Counted from the stretch's first letter, positions 17,952-26,720 are shown. The stretch: DNA of 64,000 bases from Ignavibacteria bacterium (GCA_020635205.1 JACKAE010000001.1:1054001-1118000); one strand, 5' to 3'. Made by a program: numbers and translations. Notes: generated from the letters alone by a model not told the origin.

Positions 17952-18470
17952 ATGGCTGAGATAACAGACGTATCGAAGAAGCACCTTGCCTACGGTGACC
18001 TTGAAAATGAACTGGCGATTACACGCCGCCTGTTAGAGCGCGTTCCGGAAGATAAATTTGATTGGAAGCCACACGAGAAATCGTTCTCGCTTGGAACTCT
18101 CGCATTCCACATTGCAAACCTTCTCTTTTGGCAGAAGATGTCACTCACCGAGAGTGATTTTGATCTGGCTTCATCTCCTCCACCAGAAAAGGGAGGGAAC
18201 CTTCCCGGGAAGGAAGATCTGCTGGCAATATTCGATAAGAATGTCGATGAAGTGCGAGCAGTGTTAGCCAGTACCGATGAAGATGTGCTCGCAGAACCGT
18301 GGACATTGCGTCACGGAGAGAACGCTCTCTTTACCAGTCCGAAAGCTGATGTCCTCCGCCGTTTTGGTATCAGCCACATGATCCACCACCGGGGTCAGCT
18401 CAGTCTTTACCTCCGTCTACTGGACGTTCCCGTGCCGAATATCTATGGACCGACAGCAGATGAAAGATGA
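17952..18470 (+). CDS. DinB-family protein
   Basis: 172 residues, the typical size of the DinB/YfiT four-helix bundle. The candidate metal-binding histidines fit the family pattern: H53 in LAFHIANLLFW, and H142 and H146 in ISHMIHHRGQLSLYLRLL. Families with this fold include thiol-dependent transferases and many uncharacterised members; DNA-damage induction of the founder does not define this one. No thiol-synthesis gene lies nearby, so a specific reaction cannot be named. Confidence 0.85.
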   Translation: MAEITDVSKKHLAYGDLENELAITRRLLERVPEDKFDWKPHEKSFSLGTLAFHIANLLFWQKMSLTESDFDLASSPPPEKGGNLPGKEDLLAIFDKNVDEVRAVLASTDEDVLAEPWTLRHGENALFTSPKADVLRRFGISHMIHHRGQLSLYLRLLDVPVPNIYGPTADER

Positions 18471-18554
18471 AACGTTTGTTGTAAAGCATCATTAGAGCAA
18501 GACTTTATAGTCGGCAAAAATTTAATAGCAAGTACGAAACCTCTACTCTCATCA

Positions 18555-19055
18555 ATGTTCCAGAATCAAACAACACAACAGATCGTCAACTTTATCCGTG
18601 GGATCGGCATTGAAGTTCGTCGTGCAGAACTGACCGAACCAACGTTCCTTCCCGGTATCTTGATTGATTGTGGCGCGTTGGTTGTCGACGAATCGAAACT
18701 CCTCTATCCGGGAGACCTCTTGCATGAGGCGGGACACATTGCGGTATCTCCGCCGGAGCGGCGGAGCCAGCAGTTCAACAGTGCAGGGGAAGATCAAGCC
18801 GAGGAGATCATGGCGATTGCTTGGTCTTGGGCAGCACTTCTCCACCTTGAACTTGATCCCAAAGTTGTCTTTCACGAGGGGGGCTACCGTGGCGGAGGAG
18901 ATGCCTTCATCGAAAACTTTCAAGCGAAGCGCTACGTTGGCGTTCCAATGTTGCAGTGGGTTGGGATGACCTACGACGAAAAGCAGGCTCCACTTCACAA
19001 CGCCGAACCGTACCCACACATGGAAAAGTGGGTAAGAGAAAGGGGGATAGAGTGA
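18555..19055 (+). CDS. HExxH protein, putative zinc peptidase-like, family unknown
   Basis: 166 residues without a signal peptide. HEAGH at 57-61 is a classical zinc-binding HExxH helix, and a glutamate pair at 83-84 (EDQAEEIMAIAWSW) is well placed for a third ligand. Around it are GDLLHEAGHIAVSPPERR and a C-terminal domain with VGVPMLQWVGMTY. This could be a small gluzincin-like peptidase or a non-catalytic metal site; I do not recognise the family. The minus-strand frame over the same DNA has no comparable motif. A transposable-element copy begins four bases after its stop. Confidence 0.6.
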   Translation: MFQNQTTQQIVNFIRGIGIEVRRAELTEPTFLPGILIDCGALVVDESKLLYPGDLLHEAGHIAVSPPERRSQQFNSAGEDQAEEIMAIAWSWAALLHLELDPKVVFHEGGYRGGGDAFIENFQAKRYVGVPMLQWVGMTYDEKQAPLHNAEPYPHMEKWVRERGIE

Positions 19056-19058
19056 TTG

Positions 19059-19510
19059 TATACTGCCGGACAATCAGTTTAGGAGAGAAAGTGACGTCAT
19101 GTCTCTGTGTCGTTCCGGATTCTGTCTAAATCGTCTTCTCACTACTCTCCTCCAAATCGAATCCTATCGAACTGCTCCCGGAGGGAGCACTCCTGCCTTA
19201 CCGTGGAGAAAGCCGCAGGCTGCACTCCACAGTAGCATCGCTTTCTGATGTTTCCGCCCTGCTGAGCTGAAAGCCTTGACATCTCCTCTCTTCCATTCTA
19301 CCCCTTCGGGGCGAGGAGAATCACGAACGCTTTTCTTCCGGGGATTCTCATCCCCGGCTATCCGCTACGGCGGATCGGTGACCCCTTCGGGGCAGGTAAA
19401 GTAGTGGGCTTGTTTCGAGATAGAGTAATATCGAAGTGCTCACGTAAGGAGGGAGGAACAACTGATCTTGAAGATCTCTTTCTGTCGCAATTGTGTTGCC
19501 CGTGAGTATA
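19059..19510. mobile_element. non-autonomous transposable element (MITE-like), copy A
   Basis: A 452-bp non-coding element bounded by TATACTGCCGGACAA on the left and, inverted, TATACTCACGGGCAA on the right (12 of 15 matching). A second copy lies inverted at 22267-22669; the central 19162-19394 is about 90% alike by eye, and the flanks are alignable to the ends. TA at both extreme edges would fit a TA target duplication as made by IS630/Tc1-type transposases. The interior contains several strong hairpins (GCTCCCGGAGGGAGC near 19172, CCCCTTCGGGG near 19301 and 19382, CCGGGGATTCTCATCCCCGG near 19339). No transposase is encoded. This element fills most of the gap 19056-19526. Confidence 0.75.
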
Positions 19511-19526
19511 GATGGGGAAGGTGCTT

Positions 19527-20564
19527 TTACTTAAAGGCTTCGGGGTGTGCCCTCTTTACACGCTTGATAAACACTTGAGCTTCTGACGGCTTTAGAACCT
19601 CCTGATCTTGCAGCCACTGCACGATGTCCACTTCAATTACAGGGAAGAGGGTAGAGCCATCTGAGGTACGAATAAATTGGTGGTTGGCGTCGGCATATTC
19701 ACGGTAGGTTAAGTTCTCCTTCCCCCTCTGTTTAAATGCTTCCACGACAGCCCGCGCAGATTCTACCGGTACGTTTATATCCTTCTCTCCGTGAATCATC
19801 AGGATCGGTATGTCGAGCGTAAGGAGTGACTCTACCGGTGGAGAGAAGAGATAGGAACTCCATCGCTTGAATGGATGCCCAGCCCACATCTCAGTTGAGT
19901 TAGGACGTTCTTTAATCTGGCTGATAATCGAGTCGTACTCCTCCACGCCTGAGACTCCGAGGTATCCGGGTTGCCTCTGCACGAGAGTGCGCAATTCTTT
20001 CTCCTGACTCCACCCTCCTCCCGAACCTAACAGGAGAAGGTGTGTTGTCCGCTTCTCTTTTGCAGCTACAGCCGCTGCAATATCTCCCCCTTCGCTCCCA
20101 CCCATTACGATAACAGGAACACTTGAGTCAACCCCTTGAAGGTAGGTTGCCATCACTTGCAGGTGATCTTGTACGCGAAGATTCTTCTCAGCATAGTAGT
20201 AGCAGGTGTCGAGATTAACGGTGTCTCGCATCACGCCACGTTTCTCAACAACAACAACGCGACTCCCAAAAATTGCTGCGCTTGCGAGTGTGTGCATAGT
20301 CCTCTCATTGAGCACGGTGGTATACTCTGACCCTTGAATGTAGAAGAGAATGGCTCGGGGTGTAGATTGTGCTAACTCAACATCGTCGGAGATCAGTTCA
20401 TAGGCAAGAAGTGGGTATCCATCAAAGGACGGGACTATGCGACCTGACCCGCTAAGGTTTACTGCCCCGGAGCAGCCTGAGAATATTACGCAGAGAATCA
20501 GTATCTGAAGTATGGGAAGTCGACCCTTCGATGCGGTTGTAGTGGCTGAGAGGATGGTTGTCAT
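19527..20564 (-). CDS. alpha/beta-hydrolase lipoprotein
   Basis: 345 residues with an N-terminal hydrophobic segment ending in a lipobox (ILCVIFSGC). The fold shows the nucleophile elbow GGSEGG, an acid in IHGEKDINVP and a histidine in ADANHQF, giving a complete Ser-Asp-His triad in the expected order. The family covers peptidases, esterases and acyl transferases; the substrate cannot be deduced. It probably faces the periplasm, anchored by lipid. It sits between the two inverted transposable-element copies and points away from the Spy-like gene. Confidence 0.78.
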   Translation of the reverse strand: MTTILSATTTASKGRLPILQILILCVIFSGCSGAVNLSGSGRIVPSFDGYPLLAYELISDDVELAQSTPRAILFYIQGSEYTTVLNERTMHTLASAAIFGSRVVVVEKRGVMRDTVNLDTCYYYAEKNLRVQDHLQVMATYLQGVDSSVPVIVMGGSEGGDIAAAVAAKEKRTTHLLLLGSGGGWSQEKELRTLVQRQPGYLGVSGVEEYDSIISQIKERPNSTEMWAGHPFKRWSSYLFSPPVESLLTLDIPILMIHGEKDINVPVESARAVVEAFKQRGKENLTYREYADANHQFIRTSDGSTLFPVIEVDIVQWLQDQEVLKPSEAQVFIKRVKRAHPEAFK

Positions 20565-20808
20565 AGATCCAGTGGTAAGGTAATCGCGATAAATAAGAGT
20601 AAGTGCTCTCCCCTCTTTGAAAAGTTGCAGACGTAGAGATGGCTGGTAGTGACAACCAGACTATCTCTACACAATTTTTTTTGTTGGGTTGGAATAAAGA
20701 GAAAAGGGCGAGTGTCTAAACTGGCAAATGGGATGATCTCCACCTGCAGGAATGATCGCAACAGAAAAGAAATCAAATTTGGAACTTAATTTTATCAGGA
20801 GCGAATAG

Positions 20809-21294
20809 ATGAAACGGACACGAATGATGGTTGGCGCGTTAATCGCAGTGGTAGCACTTTCGGCAACAGCCATGGCACAACCGGGTGAAGGAAGGTGTGG
20901 AGGTAAGGGTGGACCACGTGGTGAAGGACCGTTGGCTGCGTTAAATTTGACAGATGCACAGAAGGAGCAAGTGAAAGCGTTGCACGAGCAGTTTGAACAA
21001 GATAACTCAGCATTACTTGAGCAAATGAAGAGCCTTCACGATCAGGCTCACGATCAGATGAAGAGTGGTGACAAGGAAGCGGCTCAACAGACGCGAGAGG
21101 AGATGAGAGGACTGGGCGAGCAACTGAGAGAAGCAAGAGAAGGGTTGGAACAACAGGTTGAAGCCTTGCTAACGGCAGAGCAGAAAGCGAAGTTGGAAGA
21201 ATTGAAGGCACAACGTGGAGAGAGAGGCTCACGCGGGGGAGGAAAGGGTATGAGAGGAGAGGCTCCCAAGGGAGTACCACCGAGCATTCAATAG
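20809..21294 (+). CDS. Spy/CpxP-like periplasmic protein
   Basis: 161 residues with a signal peptide (VALSATAMAQ). The mature part is almost wholly helical and charged, with two LTxxQK-like motifs (LNLTDAQKEQVKALHEQFEQ and LLTAEQKAKLEELK) characteristic of Spy/CpxP proteins. Ends are rich in glycine and arginine. Family members act as periplasmic chaperones or envelope-stress/metal sensors. It starts a co-directional set with the YHYH lipoprotein, the YwqK-like protein and the SCO chaperone, suggesting a metal or envelope theme. A strong terminator-like hairpin follows, so it may be transcribed alone. Confidence 0.75.
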   Translation: MKRTRMMVGALIAVVALSATAMAQPGEGRCGGKGGPRGEGPLAALNLTDAQKEQVKALHEQFEQDNSALLEQMKSLHDQAHDQMKSGDKEAAQQTREEMRGLGEQLREAREGLEQQVEALLTAEQKAKLEELKAQRGERGSRGGGKGMRGEAPKGVPPSIQ

Positions 21295-21343
21295 GTGGCC
21301 GACAAGAGTGCCGAGAATTTGAGGGAACATTGGTGATTGAAAG

Positions 21344-21383
21344 AGGGCGTCATGTCTGTACCGGAAGGTGCATGACGCCCTTT
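21344..21383 (+). terminator. rho-independent terminator after the Spy-like gene
   Basis: AGGGCGTCATG at 21344-21354 pairs perfectly with CATGACGCCCT at 21371-21381, followed by TTTCT. Stem of 11 bp, loop of 16 nt. Confidence 0.8.
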
Positions 21384-21432
21384 CTACATCCGGAACTATA
21401 CTATACCGGAAGGAACCGGGAGGAGAATAATC

Positions 21433-22224
21433 ATGAAGTACTACAGCACAGTCCTATCACTATTTGTATTGCCAGCAGTTATAACACTTCACTTCACAGC
21501 ATGTGATGACAAAGTAATTGACCCCGTACGAGTAGAGACAGGGGGGGGGAATGGTGGTGACACGACGAATCAGAATACAGGACTTCCTCCGGGATATGAG
21601 TTGTTTGGCGAGAACGTAGAGGTCTATCTCGATGGAGACTATATCGTAATTAAGTCGAATGGGGTACCCGATCACGGAAGCCCCTACTTCGATCAGAGCC
21701 ACGAATTCTACGAAGCATACAATGGGAATAATCCACAGTTCCGCCTGAACCCGAACCGGATTCGTGAGCAGAACCTAACGTTCAGAATTCCCTTGCATCC
21801 TGTAGAAGCTCAAAACCACAGCGCGACCCCAATGGGGCCAATAGGTGTCTCCGTAAATGGTGTTCCATTCTACAATCAATATGCTGCCGGTGGTTCTCCG
21901 TTGGCAGGGGAGATCAATTCGTTCGACCAATACAACGGTCACCCACAGCAGACTGGTGGGTATCATTACCATGTTGAACCTCTCTCAATCACGGCGAAGG
22001 TGGGAAAGAGTTCACTACTCGGGTTCTTGCTGGATGGATTTCCGGTCTACGGTCCTGAGGAGAATGCGAAGGTAGTAACCAACGACGATCTGGACGACTA
22101 TCACGGTCACTTCGGTGCAACGAAGGAATATCCAGAAGGAATCTACCACTACCACATCACAGATGCCGATCCATACCTCAACGGAGCCGGGTACTTCGGT
22201 GTGAAGGGGACAGTGAGCCAGTAA
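21433..22224 (+). CDS. YHYH-domain lipoprotein
   Basis: 263 residues with a lipoprotein signal (LHFTACDDK, cysteine near residue 24). The mature protein carries the YHYH domain: the eponymous motif occurs as GGYHYHVEP and GIYHYHITDADPYLNG, with IGVSVNGVPFYNQYA and GFLLDGFPVYGPEE between. This domain is widespread in secreted proteins, and its histidine pairs look suited to metal binding, but no reaction is established that I know of. The gene lies two genes before the SCO copper chaperone, so copper handling is a reasonable guess only. Confidence 0.85.
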   Translation: MKYYSTVLSLFVLPAVITLHFTACDDKVIDPVRVETGGGNGGDTTNQNTGLPPGYELFGENVEVYLDGDYIVIKSNGVPDHGSPYFDQSHEFYEAYNGNNPQFRLNPNRIREQNLTFRIPLHPVEAQNHSATPMGPIGVSVNGVPFYNQYAAGGSPLAGEINSFDQYNGHPQQTGGYHYHVEPLSITAKVGKSSLLGFLLDGFPVYGPEENAKVVTNDDLDDYHGHFGATKEYPEGIYHYHITDADPYLNGAGYFGVKGTVSQ

Positions 22225-22266
22225 GTGGATTTCGCAGTAAGAGGTTGAACTGAGAACAGTGTCGAC

Positions 22267-22669
22267 TATACTTGCGGACAATGCAAATGCGATAGGAAGT
22301 GTTCTGCAAACTCAATCCTTCAAGGGACTGCCCCGAAGGGGCTACCGATCCGCCGTGGCGGATGGCCGGGGATGAAAATCCCCGGAAGGAAAAGCGTTCG
22401 TGGCTCTCCACACCCCGAAGGGGTAGAATGGAAGAAGGAGGAGATGTCAAGGCTTTCAGCTCAGCAGGGCGGAAGCATCAGAAAGTGATAGCTACTGTGG
22501 AGTGCAGCCTGTGGCTTTCTCCACGGCAAGGTAGGAGTGCTCCCTCCGGGAGTAGTTCGATAAGATGAGAGATTCGGTAGGCTATTGTGGAACTATCTTC
22601 ACACAGATTCCTGAACGACACTGAGAGGTGACAGCGCATTTTCTCGCAAACTGATTGTCCGGTAGTATA
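22267..22669. mobile_element. non-autonomous transposable element (MITE-like), copy B
   Basis: A 403-bp element, inverted relative to 19059-19510. The ends are TATACTTGCGGACAAT and, inverted, TATACTACCGGACAAT (14 of 16 matching), better preserved than in copy A, with TA at the outer edges. The interior has the same hairpins (CCCCGAAGGGG near 22331, CCGGGGATGAAAATCCCCGG near 22358, TCCCTCCGGGA near 22541). Only 13 bp separate its end from the ATG of the YwqK-like gene, so the element forms that gene's upstream region. It fills most of the gap 22225-22682. Confidence 0.78.
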
Positions 22670-22682
22670 TGAGCGTGATACG

Positions 22683-23300
22683 ATGAAGTTGAGCAATGCC
22701 ATAAGATGTATAGTGATGATCGGGGCTATCGCCTGCTCGGAGTTCGGTTGCACCGACTCCGGGCAGGTAAACCTCTCGGATGTTGAAGTAGAAAAAGGAA
22801 ATCCCAAGTTGAATGTAGAACAGGGAATTCTTTACATGGAGAAAGTTCCATTCAACGGTCGAGTTGTTGAGTACTACGACAATGGTCAACGTAAGTATGC
22901 TACCTCGTATCGTGATGGAAAAGCAGAGGGGACTGCCGAAGGTTGGTACTCCGATGGAACAAAGATGGAAGAACGATTCTACAAGGATGGAAAGAAAGAG
23001 GGAACGCATCGTGGTTGGTGGGAGAATGGAACGGAACAGTTCGAGTACCATTTCGCAAACGATCTGAGCGAGGGGAGTTTACGAGAGTGGTATGCCGACG
23101 GAACGTTGTTCCGCAGCTTCAACTACGTAAGTGGCGAAGAAGAGGGGACGCAGCAAATGTGGAACAGCGATGGCTCGATAAAGGCAAACTATGTAGTGCG
23201 AAGTGGACGCCGCTACGGAACGCTCGGAGCAAAACCTTGTAGCGGAACAGGCGGAACAGAAGATGAGCCGGAAGCAGAGAACGTGGCGGTAAAAGAATAA
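22683..23300 (+). CDS. YwqK/MORN-repeat protein, probable lipoprotein
   Basis: 205 residues. An N-terminal hydrophobic segment contains cysteines (GAIACSEFGC), so a lipid anchor is possible though the lipobox is not ideal. The rest is tandem MORN_2-type repeats: VEYYDNGQRKYATSYRDGKA, GWYSDGTKMEERFYKDGKKE, GWWENGTEQFEYHFANDL, EWYADGTLFRSFNYVSGE, MWNSDGSIKANYVVRSGR. Databases often label such proteins YwqK-family antitoxin, but no toxin is adjacent and a surface-exposed beta-sheet repeat is the safer description. Its promoter region is occupied by transposable-element copy B. Confidence 0.82.
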   Translation: MKLSNAIRCIVMIGAIACSEFGCTDSGQVNLSDVEVEKGNPKLNVEQGILYMEKVPFNGRVVEYYDNGQRKYATSYRDGKAEGTAEGWYSDGTKMEERFYKDGKKEGTHRGWWENGTEQFEYHFANDLSEGSLREWYADGTLFRSFNYVSGEEEGTQQMWNSDGSIKANYVVRSGRRYGTLGAKPCSGTGGTEDEPEAENVAVKE

Positions 23301-23383
23301 CGTCGAGGTGTGGAACTTTCCCTCGCTTCACCCTGCGTTGATAGGTTGGCATTGCGCATTAAAGAACTAACTGGAGAGAAACC

Positions 23384-24028
23384 ATGCGAACGACCCTCTA
23401 TAGTCTGGTCAGTCTGGTTGCCCCACTTGTTATCCTTGTTGGATGTGCCGATGAACCTTCACTCTCTTCTGGCGTTCCCTACTTCAATGAGGCAACGCTC
23501 ACTCCACTCTGGGTACGTGCAGATTCAGTCGAGAAAGTTATCACACATCGAATCGGAGATTTCTCATTGCAGGATCAAGATGGTGAAGGGTTTACCCAGA
23601 GTGCAATGGAAGGCAAGATTACTGTCGTTGATTTCTTCTTCACAAGTTGCCCGGGCATTTGCCCAATCCTCTCGAAAAATATGGCGCGCATACAGGATAG
23701 TCTAAAGGGTGAAGATGGCCTGCTCCTCCTCTCCTACAGCGTAACGCCCGAAGCCGACTCAGTTCCAATATTGAAGAAGTATGCCGAAGCTCAGGGGGCA
23801 ATTGAGGGAACCTGGTATCTGTTGACTGGAAATAAAAGTGAGATATATGGCTTAGCTCGCGAATCCTTTTTTGCCAACGTCGACACCGGAGCTGATGCGT
23901 TTCTCCACACAGAGCTTTTCTACCTGATCGACGAAGACCGCCACATTCGGGGCGTCTACAACGGAACGTTGGGAACAGATGTGGTGCGACTTGTTGAGGA
24001 TATTCGGATGCTGCGTCGGGGTGAGTAG
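23384..24028 (+). CDS. SCO1/SenC-family copper chaperone lipoprotein
   Basis: 214 residues with a lipobox (VILVGC, cysteine 21). The thioredoxin-like domain has the copper-binding pair C89 and C93 in FFFTSCPGICPILS and the matching histidine H175 in AFLHTELFYLIDEDRHIRG. SCO proteins deliver copper to the CuA site of cytochrome c oxidase or protect periplasmic thiols. All three metal ligands are present, so it should be functional. No oxidase genes are in the window; the nearest neighbours are a YwqK-like protein and a YHYH lipoprotein. Confidence 0.92.
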   Translation: MRTTLYSLVSLVAPLVILVGCADEPSLSSGVPYFNEATLTPLWVRADSVEKVITHRIGDFSLQDQDGEGFTQSAMEGKITVVDFFFTSCPGICPILSKNMARIQDSLKGEDGLLLLSYSVTPEADSVPILKKYAEAQGAIEGTWYLLTGNKSEIYGLARESFFANVDTGADAFLHTELFYLIDEDRHIRGVYNGTLGTDVVRLVEDIRMLRRGE

Positions 24029-24073
24029 TTGATATGCGAACAATAGATGAGATCATCACCACCTGACATTAGT

Positions 24074-24178
24074 ACCCCAGTTCATCGGGGTGCTTTGAAG
24101 CAGCAGCAGAGGAGAAAACGGCTTCAAGCCGTTTCTTATCCAGTTCCCACCTCAACCCTCCCGACTAAAAGTCGGGAG
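24074..24178. repeat. cluster of three hairpins
   Basis: Three stem-loops stand in a row: ACCCC/GGGGT (24074-24091), AAACGGCTTCAAGCCGTTT (24116-24134) and CTCCCGAC/GTCGGGAG (24158-24178). They lie between two convergent genes. The regular spacing suggests a palindromic dispersed element that may also serve as a terminator; no T-tract follows. Confidence 0.5.
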
Positions 24179-24209
24179 TTACTATGAGTTCATCAATCAC
24201 ATTGAGAGA

Positions 24210-26720
24210 CTAAGAGATAGCAACAGAGTCTTCCTTCCACTCACGAACGCGCTTCTCGTATTCCAACGCAAGCTGTGCTGACTTTTCGGCCTCTGCGGTC
24301 TCTACCACTACGTGAAATGTTGGACGCTCTTTGTCGGGAATCAGGAGAACCCAGTCGTGATCGTCCAGCCAAATTTTGACGCCGTCGATAAGCTCTCGGC
24401 GCATCCCTTCGCTATGTTCCATTGCCCGGCGCATTGCCCGTCCCTTTAACTCCCACGGGCAATCAATTGTCCGGTCGGTTACAGCACGGCGTGGCAGTTC
24501 CCGGTCGAGCTGTCCTAAAGTCAGTCCAGACTTTACAGTCATCTCCATGATTTTGGCCACGGCATACATTCCATCGATAGCGAAGAGAAACTCTGGGAAA
24601 ATGAAGCCTCCCCGCGTTCCCCCAACAAATCCAATGTCGGGATCACTCGTTGCCTCCATCATCGCAAGGTGTGTGTTTTTCGTGTAGACTACTTCCACGT
24701 TGTACTCAGCGGCAATCATTTCCACCTCAGTCGACGCTACTACCGGAACGGCAATCTTCTTCACGTCGGGATGAGTTTCAAGGAAGAGCTTCGTTAAAAT
24801 TGTGAGGAGGCGGTAGTTGTGGATCGACGCCCCGGTCTCGCAGACAGCGTATACTTTCTCTGCACCGGGATCGATAATAAAACCCATATCGTAGCCGAGC
24901 GAGGTGACAACTTCCCCCAACTTCTTCTGTGCGGCTTCTATCTCTTCCCGTTCACGAGCCATTCGCGTTGGATCCTGATAGCCGTTCAACGCAACAACTT
25001 CCGGCCCCAACGCCCCTAAGATATTTGGCAGGATTGTGGAGGCAACGCCGTAAGAAAAATCGAGGGCTACTTTCATTCGGGCTACTCGGATCGCCTCTTC
25101 GTCGAGGACTTGCAAGAAGCTGGTGATGTACGACTCGTTTGTGCGCTCAGGGAAGAAGATGCTTCCCACCTCGTTGTATGGTGCGCGCTGGTACTCCTCG
25201 CCGAAGAAGAGACGTTCAATCGATTTCGTTTTGCTGGGGGGCATATCTCGTCCGTCGGCACTGAAGAAGATGATGTCGGTTTTTCTACGGTCGTGTGGAG
25301 ACTTTCGGATGTGGACGCCGGTTGCCTGCTTGCCGTTGCGAAGCTCCGACCGGGTGAGCGGAATCGGCGTCTGCTGAAGGTCGTTGACGATAACTCCGGC
25401 TGACATCAATCCGGTTGTCATTGCACGGTGTACCATGCGCGAGACGTTGTCGGCATCGCGGCTAATCGCCACCGAACGTCCTTTGCCAGCAAATGCCCCA
25501 AGTGCAGAGCCAATCTTCGCACCGAACTCAGGAGTCATCTCAATGTTCGAGAGTCCCGTAATGCGAGCGTTTGTGAAGAGTTCTCGAGTCCAACGGTCGG
25601 CCCAAACCAGACTGGAGGAGACAGTAGAGCGGGACTCTACTTCTTTGTCGGGCCAAAGTTTGATGTTCGCCAGCAGACGAGCTTCGTTGCCGATTACGCA
25701 GCGATCTGCGATATAGACTTTCTCTGCAACAACAACATCGTCTCCAATCTCTACCTCTTGGCAGAGCACATCACTTGTTAACTGACTTCCTCTACCGATG
25801 CGGCTTCCTTCCCAGAGGACTGTGTCTCGGAGCTTTGCGCCAGCGGCGACGTGTGCTTTTGCACCGATCACACAGTTCGTGACTGTTGCTCCCGACTCAA
25901 TAGTAGCGTCTGCCCCTACGATAACGCTCCCTTCAAACTTGGCATTCTCACTTACCTGTGCCCCCTCTTCAATCCAGACTGAGCCTTGATGTGTGCCGGG
26001 TATCTCTACCTTCACATTCCCTTTAAGAATGTCGAGGTGTGCTTGTTGGTACTCATCTAAGTTCCCAACATCCCGCCAGTAGCCTTCACCGACATATCCA
26101 TAGAGTCCCATATCCTGTTCCAACATCAACGGAAAAAGATCTTTGGAGAAATCAAAATCTTGTTGATATGGAATCAGGTTCAAGACCTCCGGCTCAAGGA
26201 TGTAGATGCCGGTGTTGATCGTGTCGCTAAAGACTTCTCCCCACTGCGGTTTTTCCAGAAACCTCGTGATCTTCCCATCCTCACTTGTCATCACTACACC
26301 GAAGGCAAGCGGATCTGGAACGCGAGTGAGAACAAGTGTTGCCTTCGCCTTTTTTGCTTCGTGAAAGTCGATGGCTTTCTGCAAGTCAATATCAGTTAGA
26401 ACATCACCCGAAATAACGATGAACCGTTCGTCGAGGAATGTGAAGGCGTTCCGGACAGAACCGGCTGTACCGTAATCAGCCTCAGACTGTGTGTAGAACA
26501 TTTCGATGCCGAACGCACTTCCGTTGCCGAAGTAGCTGCTGATGGATTCAGGTTGATAGTAGAGGAGGGAGATAATTTCACGAACCTCCAGTTTTTTCAG
26601 CAGGTTGACGATGTGGTGCATCATAGGCCTGTTGGCCATTGGTGCCATCGGCTTTGGAAGATTGCAAGTCAATGGGCGGAGCCGAGTACCGAATCCGCCG
26701 GCCATGATTACCCCTTTCAT
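24210..26720 (-). CDS. sugar nucleotidyltransferase fused to phosphomannomutase-like domain
   Basis: 836 residues. Residues 1-230 are a nucleotidyltransferase with the activation loop GGFGTRLRPLT and KPMAPMANRPM. Residues 250-360 are left-handed beta-helix hexapeptide repeats. From about 380 an alpha-phosphohexomutase-like region begins (SNIEMTPEFGAKIGSALGAF, AISRDADNVSRMVHRAMTTG). This matches the GDP-mannose pyrophosphorylase-like/PMM-like fusions of several phyla. Where active phosphomutases have the catalytic serine (TASHNP), this protein reads GVHIRKSPHDRR, so the mutase half has probably lost catalysis or serves regulation. Likely role: nucleotide-sugar supply for envelope glycans. Confidence 0.85.
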   Translation of the reverse strand: MKGVIMAGGFGTRLRPLTCNLPKPMAPMANRPMMHHIVNLLKKLEVREIISLLYYQPESISSYFGNGSAFGIEMFYTQSEADYGTAGSVRNAFTFLDERFIVISGDVLTDIDLQKAIDFHEAKKAKATLVLTRVPDPLAFGVVMTSEDGKITRFLEKPQWGEVFSDTINTGIYILEPEVLNLIPYQQDFDFSKDLFPLMLEQDMGLYGYVGEGYWRDVGNLDEYQQAHLDILKGNVKVEIPGTHQGSVWIEEGAQVSENAKFEGSVIVGADATIESGATVTNCVIGAKAHVAAGAKLRDTVLWEGSRIGRGSQLTSDVLCQEVEIGDDVVVAEKVYIADRCVIGNEARLLANIKLWPDKEVESRSTVSSSLVWADRWTRELFTNARITGLSNIEMTPEFGAKIGSALGAFAGKGRSVAISRDADNVSRMVHRAMTTGLMSAGVIVNDLQQTPIPLTRSELRNGKQATGVHIRKSPHDRRKTDIIFFSADGRDMPPSKTKSIERLFFGEEYQRAPYNEVGSIFFPERTNESYITSFLQVLDEEAIRVARMKVALDFSYGVASTILPNILGALGPEVVALNGYQDPTRMAREREEIEAAQKKLGEVVTSLGYDMGFIIDPGAEKVYAVCETGASIHNYRLLTILTKLFLETHPDVKKIAVPVVASTEVEMIAAEYNVEVVYTKNTHLAMMEATSDPDIGFVGGTRGGFIFPEFLFAIDGMYAVAKIMEMTVKSGLTLGQLDRELPRRAVTDRTIDCPWELKGRAMRRAMEHSEGMRRELIDGVKIWLDDHDWVLLIPDKERPTFHVVVETAEAEKSAQLALEYEKRVREWKEDSVAIS

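Noticed and set aside
18552..19073. 173-residue minus-strand frame over the HExxH gene
   Set aside because: Similar length, but only the plus strand has a structured motif (HEAGH plus downstream glutamates) and a sensible soluble composition.
22683..23300. toxin-antitoxin locus, because of the YwqK-type antitoxin label
   Set aside because: No toxin-like gene is adjacent; MORN-type repeats alone do not support a toxin-antitoxin role.
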